A DNA stretch of 47,485 nucleotides, taken from assembly GCA_034429475.1 (NCBI GenBank), contig DAOUGD010000166.1, forward strand, positions 1 through 47,485, given 5' to 3'. The notes under the pieces were generated by a model. It was not told where the DNA came from, ran no database searches, and saw only the letters and a program-made list of their open reading frames with translations. This stretch comes from JAKQHY01 sp034429475 (lineage in GTDB: Bacteria; Chloroflexota; Anaerolineae; B4-G1; SLSP01). Made by a program: the position numbers and the translations under genes. Shown in pieces: positions 33,053 through 42,048 of the stretch. Each line of letters begins with the position of its first letter. Within the stretch, counting starts at the first letter, position 1.

Positions 33053-34210
33053 ATGCAATATCGCAAGTTCGGAAAACTGGATTGGCAGCCCTCCGCATTG
33101 GGCTTTGGCGCGATGCGCCTGCCGACAACAGCGGACGGCAAAATTGACGAAGCAACCGCCACGACCATGATCCATTACGCCTTCGATCACGGCGTCAACT
33201 ACATAGACACCGCCTATCCCTACCACGGCGGTGAGAGCGAACACGTTGTCGGGCGCGCCCTCAAGGGCTACCGCGACCGGGTGCGGCTGGCGACGAAGCT
33301 GCCCTCCTGGTTGGTCAAAGAACCGGGAGACTTCGACAAGTACCTCAACGAACAGTTGTCCAAGCTCCAGCAGGACTCCATAGACTTCTACCTGCTGCAC
33401 GCCCTCAATAAAGAACGCTGGGCCGATCTCGCTAAGGTGGACGTGCTCAAGCGGGCCGAGGCCGCCCTGACCGACGGGCGGATTCGCTACCTGGGCTTCT
33501 CCTTCCACGACGACCTGGCCGCCTTCAAAACCATCGTGGACGCCTACGACTGGACGTTCTGCCAGATTCAGCACAACTACATGGACATCAACAACCAGGC
33601 CGGGACGGCCGGCCTCCGCTATGCCGCCGCCAGGGGAATGGCCGTGGTGATTATGGAGCCTCTCCTCGGTGGGCGGCTGGTGAATCCCCCGCAGCCGGTG
33701 CAGGACTTGTGGGCGACCGCGCCTGTGCAACGCGAGGCGGCGGAGTGGGCGCTGCAATGGCTGTGGAATCAGCCGGAAGTCTCGGTCGTCCTCAGCGGGA
33801 TGAGCACGATGCAGCAGGTCGTCGAGAACGTCGCCAGCGCGGCGCGGTCCGGCGTGGGTCAACTCGCGGCGGGTGAGTTAGCCATCGTGGACAAGGTGCG
33901 CGCGAAATATGACGAGCTTTGCCCCATCCCCTGCACCAAGTGCCAGTATTGTATGCCCTGCCCGAACGGCGTCAACATCCCGCGCAACTTCGAGGCGTTG
34001 AACGGTGGCGTGATGTACGACAAGATAGACAGCGCGCGCGACTTTTACACCCGCTGGATTCCCGAACCGGAGCGTGCGAGTTCGTGCATCCAGTGCCGCG
34101 AGTGCGAGAGCAAGTGCCCGCAGAGCATCCCCATCAGCCAGTGGATGCCCATCGTCCACGCCGTTCTCGGTGAGGGCGAGGCATGGGACGCCTGCGCGCG
34201 ACCGCAGTAA
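33053..34210 (+). CDS. Aldo/keto reductase with C-terminal 4Fe-4S ferredoxin-type domain
   Basis: The 385-residue protein has an AKR barrel with the tetrad D52, Y57 (IDTAYPYHGG), K82 (ATKLP) and H116 (LLHAL). After about residue 285 comes a cysteine-rich domain: CPIPCTKCQYCMPCPNGVNIP and CIQCRECESKCPQ, two 4Fe-4S-type clusters. This class of predicted oxidoreductases is known but poorly characterised. The clusters suggest electron exchange with ferredoxin besides or instead of NADPH. AAGGAGAGAG precedes the ATG. The GH78 gene begins four bases after its stop, so both are probably co-transcribed and this enzyme may act on a rhamnose-derived or similar sugar. Confidence 0.88.
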   Translation: MQYRKFGKLDWQPSALGFGAMRLPTTADGKIDEATATTMIHYAFDHGVNYIDTAYPYHGGESEHVVGRALKGYRDRVRLATKLPSWLVKEPGDFDKYLNEQLSKLQQDSIDFYLLHALNKERWADLAKVDVLKRAEAALTDGRIRYLGFSFHDDLAAFKTIVDAYDWTFCQIQHNYMDINNQAGTAGLRYAAARGMAVVIMEPLLGGRLVNPPQPVQDLWATAPVQREAAEWALQWLWNQPEVSVVLSGMSTMQQVVENVASAARSGVGQLAAGELAIVDKVRAKYDELCPIPCTKCQYCMPCPNGVNIPRNFEALNGGVMYDKIDSARDFYTRWIPEPERASSCIQCRECESKCPQSIPISQWMPIVHAVLGEGEAWDACARPQ

Positions 34211-34214
34211 TCCC

Positions 34215-36677
34215 ATGAACGCCGTCATCCGCAATCCATTTGTGTTTCCCCCGCCGCAGGGGGAAGCCTTAGAACGTATCTGGCACACCGGCGCGTGGCC
34301 CGCCCGCTGGATCGCGCACCCGGCGGCGGAGACCTTGCCGAATGTGACCGCGTACCGGCGGCGGTTCACGGTGGACGCCGCGGTCACGCTCCGCGTCCAT
34401 GTCTCCGCCGACGAGCGGTACGTGCTCTACCTCGACGGCGCGCGCCTCGGGCGCGGGCCGGAGCGGGGTGACCGCTATCACTGGTTCTTCGAGACGCACG
34501 CGCTCTCCCTGGCGCCGGGCAGCCATTGCCTCGTGGCGGTGGTGTGGGCGCTGGGCGAGGCCGCCCCATTGGCGCAGTTCAGCGTCGCGCCGGGCTTCAT
34601 CCTGGCCTGCGCCGACCCGGAATGGCAGCGGATGCTGGCGACCGGCATGGCGCCGTGGGATTCTCTGCGGCTTGATGGCTATACGTTCTTCAAGAACAAC
34701 CTGGGCTTTGGTGTCGGCGCAAATGTGGAAATTGACGGCGTGCGCTTCCCCTGGGGCGTCGAGCGCGGCGAGGGCGCGGGGTGGGAGCGGGCGCACGTCG
34801 GCGACGAGGGTATCTGTGCGGGCGGCTACGATCAGCATGGAACGCTCAGCGCGGCGCAGCACCTCTTGCCCGCGACGCTGCCGCCCATGCGCGAGTCGCC
34901 CTGGCGCAGGGGAACCGTGCGGCACATCGCGCCGTTCACCGATGCCAGCGCGCCGTTCCGCTACGAGAACGGCAGGCTGCTCGATGTGCCTATCCGCAGC
35001 GCCCACGATCTGCCGGACGAACACGCGGCATGGGACGCCGTTCTGCACGGCGACGGCGCCGTCACCATCCCCCCGTACACGCTGCGCCGCGCGATCCTGG
35101 ACCTCGACGATTACGTGTGCGCCTACACGCGCCTCACCACCACGGGCGGCGCGGGCGCCGTCGTGCGCGTGAGTTGGGCCGAATCTTTGTATGACGACAC
35201 CCTGATGAGTTGGTGGGATATCTTCCACGCGCAGAAGGGGAACCGGGATGCCGTTGAGGGTAAATATTATTGCGGCGAAGGCGATATCTTCCACCCGGAT
35301 GGCGGCGAGGGGCGCGTCTTCGAGAATCTCTGGTGGAAGGCCGGGCGTTACGTCGAGGTGCTGGTCGCTACGACGGATGAACCGCTCGTCATCCAGGAAT
35401 TGGATTTCCTGGAAACGCGCTATCCGCTGGAGCCGGAGACCACGTTTCAGGCCGATGACCCGCGTTTCGCGCAAACCTTGCCGATTATGGTGCGCGCGCT
35501 GCAAATGTGTTCCCACGAAACCTACATGGACTGCCCCTACTACGAGCAGTTGATGTACGTGGGCGACACGCGGCTGGAGGCGCTCGTCACGTATTGCCTC
35601 ACCCACGACGACCGCCTGCCGCGCAAAGCGATCACGATGTTCGATGTATCGCGCTTCCCCCACGGCTTGACGCAGGCGCGCTATCCCTGCCGCAGCACAC
35701 AGCTCATCCCGCCGTTCTCGCTGTGGTGGTGCGGCATGGTCTACGACTACGCCCTCTGGCGCGACGACGCCGACTTTGTCCGCGCGCGGATGCCCGGCGT
35801 GCGCGCTGTCGTGGATGCGTTTCTGAGCTACCGCAACGCCGACAGCCTGATTGCCGCGCCGCCCGGCTGGAACTACGTGGACTGGACGACCGACCCGGTC
35901 TGGCATCGCGGCACCCCGCCGGATGGCGAGGGCGGCGTCAATGGCATCCTCAACTGGCAGTTCGCGCTGGCGCTGACCTACGCGGCGGCGTTGGAGGACT
36001 GGCTCGGCGAGCCGGAGAGCGCAGCGCGCTACCGGCGTTATGCGGCAGAGGCCGCCCGCGCGACCACGGCGGCTTTCTGGAACGAAGAGCGCGGCCTGTT
36101 CGCGGACGATTTGGCCGGGGAGCACTTCTCCGAGCACGCGCAGTGTCTCGCGCTGCTCAGTGGCTTGGTGGACGCAGATAAGCAGTCGCGCGTCGCCGAA
36201 GGTCTGCTCGCGGCGGACGATCTCACGCGCGCGACGATCTACTTCAGCCATTATCTCTTCGAGGCTTACCGGATGCTGGGGCGCGTGGATCGGCTGTTCG
36301 CGCACCTGGAAGAGTGGTTCGCGCTGGCGGAGCTAGGCTTCAAGACGACGCGCGAGCACCCCGAACCTTCCCGTTCGGACTGCCACGCCTGGGGCGCGCA
36401 TCCCATTTACCACAGCTACGCCGCGATTCTCGGCATCCGCCCGACAAGCATGGGATTCCGCGAAGTCGTCGTCCGGCCGGTGCTGGGGCCGCTCACGGCG
36501 GTCAAGGCGACCTTGCCGCATCCACGCGGTGAGATCGCCGTAGACTTCACGCAGTCGGAGCCGGGCATTCTGCACGGCGTCATCACCTTGCCCCCTGGCG
36601 TCACCGGTCGCCTGATTCTCGGCGACATGGTCTATCCCCTGCGCGAGGGCGCGCAAGAGATTCCCCAACAGATCTAA
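34215..36677 (+). CDS. GH78 alpha-L-rhamnosidase-like enzyme (cytoplasmic)
   Basis: The 820-residue protein resembles family GH78. The N-terminal beta-rich part (about 35-300) is an accessory domain of the Bac_rhamnosid_N type (RRRFTVDAAVTLRVHVSADE). The (alpha/alpha)6 catalytic domain follows, with MDCPYYEQLMYVGDTRLE. D439, E444 and D451 have the same 5- and 7-residue spacing as the catalytic trio D567/E572/D579 of Bacillus RhaB. TTREHPEPSRSDCHAWGAHP lies where GH78 enzymes carry the last catalytic Glu. It would remove terminal alpha-L-rhamnose, as from pectin fragments or flavonoid glycosides. There is no signal peptide. Confidence 0.8.
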   Translation: MNAVIRNPFVFPPPQGEALERIWHTGAWPARWIAHPAAETLPNVTAYRRRFTVDAAVTLRVHVSADERYVLYLDGARLGRGPERGDRYHWFFETHALSLAPGSHCLVAVVWALGEAAPLAQFSVAPGFILACADPEWQRMLATGMAPWDSLRLDGYTFFKNNLGFGVGANVEIDGVRFPWGVERGEGAGWERAHVGDEGICAGGYDQHGTLSAAQHLLPATLPPMRESPWRRGTVRHIAPFTDASAPFRYENGRLLDVPIRSAHDLPDEHAAWDAVLHGDGAVTIPPYTLRRAILDLDDYVCAYTRLTTTGGAGAVVRVSWAESLYDDTLMSWWDIFHAQKGNRDAVEGKYYCGEGDIFHPDGGEGRVFENLWWKAGRYVEVLVATTDEPLVIQELDFLETRYPLEPETTFQADDPRFAQTLPIMVRALQMCSHETYMDCPYYEQLMYVGDTRLEALVTYCLTHDDRLPRKAITMFDVSRFPHGLTQARYPCRSTQLIPPFSLWWCGMVYDYALWRDDADFVRARMPGVRAVVDAFLSYRNADSLIAAPPGWNYVDWTTDPVWHRGTPPDGEGGVNGILNWQFALALTYAAALEDWLGEPESAARYRRYAAEAARATTAAFWNEERGLFADDLAGEHFSEHAQCLALLSGLVDADKQSRVAEGLLAADDLTRATIYFSHYLFEAYRMLGRVDRLFAHLEEWFALAELGFKTTREHPEPSRSDCHAWGAHPIYHSYAAILGIRPTSMGFREVVVRPVLGPLTAVKATLPHPRGEIAVDFTQSEPGILHGVITLPPGVTGRLILGDMVYPLREGAQEIPQQI

Positions 36678-36681
36678 AAAG

Positions 36682-36714
36682 AACTGCGCGCGCGGCTTTG
36701 CCGCGCGCGCAGTT
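36682..36714. terminator. Bidirectional terminator between convergent genes
   Basis: AACTGCGCGCGCGGC (36682-36696) pairs perfectly with 36700-36714 around TTT. It lies four bases after the GH78 stop and 11 bases from the stop of the minus-strand repeat-protein gene. A-runs on its left side and T-runs on its right serve both strands. Confidence 0.9.
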
Positions 36715-36725
36715 TTCCGCTCTTC

Positions 36726-39700
36726 TCAAGGCTTGTTGCGCATCACGATCGGCAAGTAGACTTCACGCGCATAGCGCAGGTAAGCATTCACGTTGGGGAA
36801 GTCATCCGGCGCGCTTACCGTCACTGTCAGGGCGGCTGTAAAGTCGGCGGCCTGATTATACCATTGCACTTTGTAGCCGCTCCTGGAGAAGTAGACTTTG
36901 TAGTGATCCTCCGGCAGCCCGCTCACCTGGTAGAAGCCCCAGTCGTTGCTGTAGTCATAATTCACGTAGTCGTAGTCGGGGGTGCGGTACGCGGCGACGT
37001 ACACATCGTCCAGTGGCAGCCCCGTCACCCGGTTATAGGTCCACCCGCTGATGGATCCGCCCCGTTCCAGCGCCGCGTTGATGGGAGACGCCGCGCCGAG
37101 GGCGGGCACCGTCACCGTAATGCTTTCATCCTGAGTGTGCGCGTCCGAGTACCACTCTGTCTGGTAAAGCGTCCACGGCCCTACCTCGAAGAAAACCCGA
37201 TAGTCGCCGGCCGGCAGGCCGGGCGTCTGGTATTCGCCATCTCCGTTGGTGTAGGCGCCGGCCGCGAACGCGCCGGTGGCGCTGTAGACGTCAATGTAGA
37301 GGGCCGGCAAAGGCGCGCCGGTGTCGGCGGCGGTGACATGGCCGGTGATGACGCCGCCCAACGCCAGCGCCGCGTCCACGTTGGGCGTGACGCTGCCCAC
37401 CGTCACGGTGACGATTTCGGCTACGCTTTCAAGGTATACGTCATCATACCACTCGCTGCGGAAGGGCGACGGGGGCGTGAATTGCACCTTGTAGCCGCCG
37501 GCCGGCAGCCCGTCCAGGCGATAGGCGCCGTCTACGCCGGTGTACGTGTTCCGGCTGGCCCAACTGCCGGTGACGCGCCGGGCGTAGACGTAGACGCCGG
37601 GGAGACCGCCGGAACCATTCCCCGTCACCACGCCGGTGATGCTCCCGCCGCGCGGGAGCGCCTGGTTGATGTTCGTGACGGTCACGCCGGCCGTCACTGT
37701 GATCCGTTCGGCGCTGGACAGGTCGGGCCGGGTATCGTAGTAAATGGACGGGTAAGGCTCAGAATCGCTAAAGTAAATCCGGTAGACGCCCGGCGGCAGA
37801 TAATCCAGCGTGTAGACGCCGCCATAGGCATAGTTCGACCGCACGCTGTTGCCCCCGGCGTTGTAAGCGTAGACCCACGTGCTGAGCGGCAGACCGGTGT
37901 CAGCGGCGGTGACTGCGCCGGTGATACTGCCCCATACGTAGGCCGCCAACTGCGCATCTGCCGTCGCGGTGACGCCGGCCGTCACCGCGAGGACGGTCGC
38001 CGACGCTTGATCCGGCCGGTCGTTGTACCATTCGGTGGTGTAGCCGGGGGGCGCGGAGAACTTGATCTGGTATGCTCCGGTAGGCAGTCCGCGATTGATG
38101 AGGTAATGGCCGGCGGCGTCCGTCTCACCCCAAGCGACCGAGCTGCTGTTTCCGGCGGGATAGACGTAGACATCCACATCGGGGAGAGGCGCGCCGCCCG
38201 CGCCGGTGACGGCGCCGGCGATGAGTCCGCCGCCGGCCAGGCTGGCGTTGATGTCCGGCGTGTCGGCAGTCACATGGATGAGCGCCGAATCCCGGTAGCT
38301 CGTCGCGTCGCTATACCATTCACTCGCGTGCCAATCGCCCGACTGGAAGTATACCCGGTAGAAGCCGGGGGGGAGCGGCCCTATCTCGTATTGGCCGTCG
38401 CTATCGGTGTAGGCGCCGCTCCACGAGTAGGAATCGGCGACGCGATAGGCCATGACGTACACGTTTTCCAGAGGGCCAGGCCCGCTGACCACGCCGGTAA
38501 TGAGGTACCCCGCCTGTAGTGCAGCGTCCACGCTGGTTGTCGTCAACGGGGCGGTGACGGTCACCGGCGTGAAATTCACCCACTGCATGAAATTGTCGTA
38601 ATATTCGCTGTAGTAGGGTGGGGGCGGGCTGAATTCCACTCGGTAGACGCCGGTGTACAGGGCCGAGGTCGTATAGTAGCCCTGGGCGTCCGTGTACGCC
38701 GACGCGGAAAGCGTGTCGCCGTCCTCGCGATTGACCGAAATGTACACGTCCGCGATGCCGGCGTCAGAGTGGGCGTCAGTGACCCGCCCCGTGATGCGCC
38801 CGCCGCGCCCCAGCGCCGCCTCCACGGTGGTCGTCAGCCCGAGGGTGACGGTGATCGGGTCGGCGGCGGTGATATTGGGCTGGTCGTCGTAGTATTCGCC
38901 CAGGTGGACGCCGCTGCGGTCGCGGAAATAGAGTTTGTAGCGGCCCGTCGCCAGCCCACCAAAGCGATAGACGCCGGCGGCGTTGGTGTCTCTGTCGTTG
39001 AGGTAATTGCCGGTGAGCGCATCGTAGAGATTGACATCCACGTCCTCCAACGGCAAGCCGCTGTCTTCGTCCGTGACCACGCCGTTGAGCACCCCGCCCG
39101 GTATCAGCGCCGCGTTCACGGTGATGGTCAGTCCTGCGGTCGCCGTCACCCAATCGGCGCTGGCTAGCGTGGCCTTATCGTTGTAGTATTCGGTCATGTA
39201 GATGCCGTTGTTATCCACGAAGCGGACCTTGTATCCGCCGGTCGCCAGTCCGCCGATGTGATAGATGCCGGCGGCGTCGGTGTTGTCACTGCTGATAGAA
39301 TTGCCGGTGGCCGCGTTGTAGACGGTGACGTTGATGGATACCAACGGCGCTCCGCTGCCTTCGTCCGTGACGGCGCCGTTGACCACGCCGGCCAGCCCCA
39401 ACGCGGCATTGACCGTGACGGTCGTTCCCGCCGTCGCCATGACGGGATCGGCGCTGGCCAGGTCGGGCTTGTCGTGGTAGTACTCACCCAGGTAGACGCC
39501 GTCGTAGTCGCGGAAGTAGAGCTTGTACGGCCCGGTCGCCAATCCGCCGATGCGGTAGACGCCGGAGGCGTCGGTGTCAGTATCCCGGATATAGTTGCCG
39601 GTGGTTGCATTGTAGACGTTGACGTCAATGTCCTCCAGCGGCAGGCCGGTAGCCGCCGCCGTGACTACGCCGGTGATGACGGCAGCTCGCACGAGTTGCG

Positions 39701-41882
39701 CGTTGGCGGTCACTGTCAGGCCGCCGGTCGCCAGCACGGGGTCGGCGCTGGCGAAGTCCGGTTTGTCGTCGTAGTACTCTTCCAGGTAGACGCCGTCGGA
39801 ATCATAGAGGTAGAGCTTGTAGTGGTCGGGCGCCAGTCCGCCGATGCGATAAAGGCCGGAGGCGTCGGTGCTGTCGCTGTTCACATAATCACCGGTAGTG
39901 GCGTCGTAGGCGGTGACGCCGATGTTTTCTAGCGGCAGGGCGGTTGCCGCATCTGTGACCGCGCCGCTGATGACGCCGCCCAGTGCCAGTTGGGCGTTCG
40001 CGGTGACCGTCATGCCGCTCGTCACTGTGACCGGGTCGGCGCTGGCGAAGTCAGGCTTGTCGTCGTAGTACTCATCCAAATAGAGGCCGTTGTAATCGTA
40101 GAGGTAGAGCTTGTAGTAGCCGGACGCCAGCCCGCCGATGCGATAAAGGCCAGCCGCGTCGGTGGCGCCGCTCCCCCGGTACTCGTTGGTGACGGCATCG
40201 TAGGCGCCGACGTTGACGGTTTGCAACGGCAGTCCGTTGTCTTCGGCGGTGATGACGCCGGTGATGATCCCGGCCAGCGTGAGTTGGGCGTCGGCGGTGG
40301 TCGTCAGACCCGCCGTCACTGCCACCGGGTCGGCGCTGGCCGGATCAGGCTTGTCGTCGTAGTACTCGCCCAGGTAGACGCCGTTGTTGTAATCGTAGAA
40401 GTAGAGTTTGTACTGGCCGGACGCCAATCCCCCGATGCGATAGAAGCCGGAAACATCCGTGCTGCCGCTGTTGATGGAATTGCCGGTCGCGGCATCGTAG
40501 GCGGTGACGTTGATGTTTCGCAGCGGCAGGCCATCGGCTTCATCTGTGACCATGCCGGCGATGACGCCGGCCGGCGCGAGTTGCGCGTTGATAGTCGTCG
40601 TCGCGCCGGTCGTCACTGTTATCGGATCGGCGCTGGCGAGGTTGGGTTTGTTGTCGTAGTACTCGGTCAGGTAGCCGCCATTGCTGTCGCGGAAGCGCAG
40701 TTTGTAAGCGCCGGCCACTAACCCGCCGATGTGGTAGACGCCGGCCGCGTTGCTGCTGCTGTTGTTCACCATATTGCCGGTGGTTGCGTCGTAGGCCCGG
40801 ACGCCGATGTTCGCCAGGGGCGCGCCGCTGCCTTCTGCCGTGATTGTGCCGCTGAGGACCCCGGCCGGCGCCAGGTCAGCGTTGATGGTAGCCGTCACCC
40901 CAGCGGTGAGGGGGATCGGATCGGCCGTGTTCCAGTCTGACTTATCCAGGTGCCATTCGGTCAAATGGCGGCCAGTGTTATCATAGAACCACAACTTATA
41001 GGAGATGGGCGCCAGCCCGACCAGGCGATATACACCGGCAGCGTTGGTGTTGGTGGAGTTGGCATACGTATTTTCGTCGGCGAAATAAGCATAGATGGTG
41101 ACATTGCTCAAAGGCTCAGGCCCGGTGACGAGGCCGGTGATGACGGCTGCATGAGCCAATGCAGCATCAATGCCGCTGACACTGGCGTTCGTCAGCTCAA
41201 CTAACGTCGCCTGGTCGGGGCGGTAGACATCGGCGTAATATTCGGCAGCGTACACCCCGCCATAATCTACGAAATGCACACGATATGCGCCAGCCGGTAA
41301 TCCCGGTGTGGTGGTATATATACCATCGGCGCCGGTATAACCGTAGGCGCTGTAAGCGTTGCCCGGTTCGTCAACGTAGATTGAGATGCTCGTCAGTGGG
41401 TTGGCGGTCGCCTCATCGGTCACACGGCCGCTGATCTGCATCCCGGCGGCCAGGCTCGCGTTGATGTTTGGCGTGACGGCGTCGTCAGCCACAACGACGG
41501 GGGTATAGGAGTTACTCATAGAGTAAGGGACATTGTTGTAGTATTCGGGCACATGGTAATCCTGCGGCCAGAACCCGACCTGATAACTGCCACCCGGCAC
41601 ACTGATGGCATAGCCTCCGCCGGCGTCCGTGTAATCGCATTGGTTGACGTGAGGCGAACTCTGGTAGGCGCAGACTTGCACATCGGCGAGGGGGGCGGCG
41701 GTATCGTCGCCCGTGACGACGCCGGTGATGACGCCGTCGGCGCGGATGGCGTCAGGGTGGTGTGGGGGAAGGGGATCGGCAGCGGGTTGCGCGCCCGCCG
41801 TGGGGTTCAGAACCAGGAGCAGGGTGACCAAAAACAATCCGGTCAGAACTGCTTCCATAATACGGCGCATTTTAGTCTTCAT
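36726..41882 (-). CDS. Giant exported repeat protein: 17 carboxypeptidase-regulatory-like domains
   Basis: The 1718-residue protein has a signal peptide (about 1-32; VLTGLFLVTLLLVLNPTAGA). From about residue 49 there are 17 tandem beta-sandwich units of 85-100 residues. Each begins ITGxVT and continues with a PL-x-x-(I/V)-x-V-x-x-Y segment, then (T/S)(D/N)-x-x-G-x-Y-x-I-x-G-L-x-x-G-x-Y-(K/R)-(L/V), a (E/D)(Y/W)Y motif and a closing VTAGxTxTxNAxL. This matches CarboxypepD_reg/Cna-B-like folds. The protein ends REVYLPIVMRNKP; from memory such VYLP(L/I)V tails recur in exported proteins of Anaerolineae and might be a sorting signal. There is no enzyme domain or LPxTG motif. An adhesin or surface scaffold is likely. 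AAGGAGG precedes the ATG. Confidence 0.88.
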   Translation of the reverse strand: MKTKMRRIMEAVLTGLFLVTLLLVLNPTAGAQPAADPLPPHHPDAIRADGVITGVVTGDDTAAPLADVQVCAYQSSPHVNQCDYTDAGGGYAISVPGGSYQVGFWPQDYHVPEYYNNVPYSMSNSYTPVVVADDAVTPNINASLAAGMQISGRVTDEATANPLTSISIYVDEPGNAYSAYGYTGADGIYTTTPGLPAGAYRVHFVDYGGVYAAEYYADVYRPDQATLVELTNASVSGIDAALAHAAVITGLVTGPEPLSNVTIYAYFADENTYANSTNTNAAGVYRLVGLAPISYKLWFYDNTGRHLTEWHLDKSDWNTADPIPLTAGVTATINADLAPAGVLSGTITAEGSGAPLANIGVRAYDATTGNMVNNSSSNAAGVYHIGGLVAGAYKLRFRDSNGGYLTEYYDNKPNLASADPITVTTGATTTINAQLAPAGVIAGMVTDEADGLPLRNINVTAYDAATGNSINSGSTDVSGFYRIGGLASGQYKLYFYDYNNGVYLGEYYDDKPDPASADPVAVTAGLTTTADAQLTLAGIITGVITAEDNGLPLQTVNVGAYDAVTNEYRGSGATDAAGLYRIGGLASGYYKLYLYDYNGLYLDEYYDDKPDFASADPVTVTSGMTVTANAQLALGGVISGAVTDAATALPLENIGVTAYDATTGDYVNSDSTDASGLYRIGGLAPDHYKLYLYDSDGVYLEEYYDDKPDFASADPVLATGGLTVTANAQLVRAAVITGVVTAAATGLPLEDIDVNVYNATTGNYIRDTDTDASGVYRIGGLATGPYKLYFRDYDGVYLGEYYHDKPDLASADPVMATAGTTVTVNAALGLAGVVNGAVTDEGSGAPLVSINVTVYNAATGNSISSDNTDAAGIYHIGGLATGGYKVRFVDNNGIYMTEYYNDKATLASADWVTATAGLTITVNAALIPGGVLNGVVTDEDSGLPLEDVDVNLYDALTGNYLNDRDTNAAGVYRFGGLATGRYKLYFRDRSGVHLGEYYDDQPNITAADPITVTLGLTTTVEAALGRGGRITGRVTDAHSDAGIADVYISVNREDGDTLSASAYTDAQGYYTTSALYTGVYRVEFSPPPPYYSEYYDNFMQWVNFTPVTVTAPLTTTSVDAALQAGYLITGVVSGPGPLENVYVMAYRVADSYSWSGAYTDSDGQYEIGPLPPGFYRVYFQSGDWHASEWYSDATSYRDSALIHVTADTPDINASLAGGGLIAGAVTGAGGAPLPDVDVYVYPAGNSSSVAWGETDAAGHYLINRGLPTGAYQIKFSAPPGYTTEWYNDRPDQASATVLAVTAGVTATADAQLAAYVWGSITGAVTAADTGLPLSTWVYAYNAGGNSVRSNYAYGGVYTLDYLPPGVYRIYFSDSEPYPSIYYDTRPDLSSAERITVTAGVTVTNINQALPRGGSITGVVTGNGSGGLPGVYVYARRVTGSWASRNTYTGVDGAYRLDGLPAGGYKVQFTPPSPFRSEWYDDVYLESVAEIVTVTVGSVTPNVDAALALGGVITGHVTAADTGAPLPALYIDVYSATGAFAAGAYTNGDGEYQTPGLPAGDYRVFFEVGPWTLYQTEWYSDAHTQDESITVTVPALGAASPINAALERGGSISGWTYNRVTGLPLDDVYVAAYRTPDYDYVNYDYSNDWGFYQVSGLPEDHYKVYFSRSGYKVQWYNQAADFTAALTVTVSAPDDFPNVNAYLRYAREVYLPIVMRNKP
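38799..40859 (-). repeat. Seven 294-bp tandem repeats inside the giant gene
   Basis: Repeats 4-10 of the giant protein are much more alike than the rest. They average 294 bp (2061 bp for seven). The word GCGCTGG recurs at 39451, 39745, 40039, 40333 and 40630. Each unit encodes about 98 residues with a TEYYDDKPDxASADP core. Recent unequal crossing-over is the natural cause; sequencing assembly errors are possible here. Confidence 0.9.
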
Positions 41883-41953
41883 TGGCCCCTCCTTATGGCA
41901 CTTGTTAAAAAAGACTACAAAGACTCACCCCCAAGAGGCTATGTCACACTATC

Positions 41954-41982
41954 AGTATATACCCGCCGCACGAATAACCCAA
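41954..41982 (-). promoter_or_regulatory. Predicted promoter of the giant repeat-protein gene
   Basis: On the minus strand, TTGGGT (41982-41977), 17 bases, TATACT (41959-41954). The leader is about 65 bases and ends in AAGGAGGGGCC before the ATG. Confidence 0.5.
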
Positions 41983-42018
41983 GTCATCTTTGCCGGAACC
42001 CAATTCCGTTCTAAACAA

Positions 42019-42043
42019 AAAAGCTCCCCATTGGGGAGCTTTT
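42019..42043 (-). terminator. Intrinsic terminator of the GH2 gene
   Basis: AAAAGCTCCCC (42019-42029) pairs perfectly with GGGGAGCTTTT (42033-42043) around three bases. Read on the minus strand it ends in a run of six T, five bases after the GH2 stop. Confidence 0.88.
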
Positions 42044-42048
42044 ATAGC

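Noticed and set aside
34269..36305. 678-codon minus-strand frame opposite GH78
   Set aside because: The Arg/His/Val-rich composition is typical of antisense to high-GC genes, and the GH78 catalytic motifs are on the other strand.
36864..38519. 551-codon plus-strand frame opposite the giant repeat protein
   Set aside because: Antisense shadow; its repeats mirror those of the real gene.
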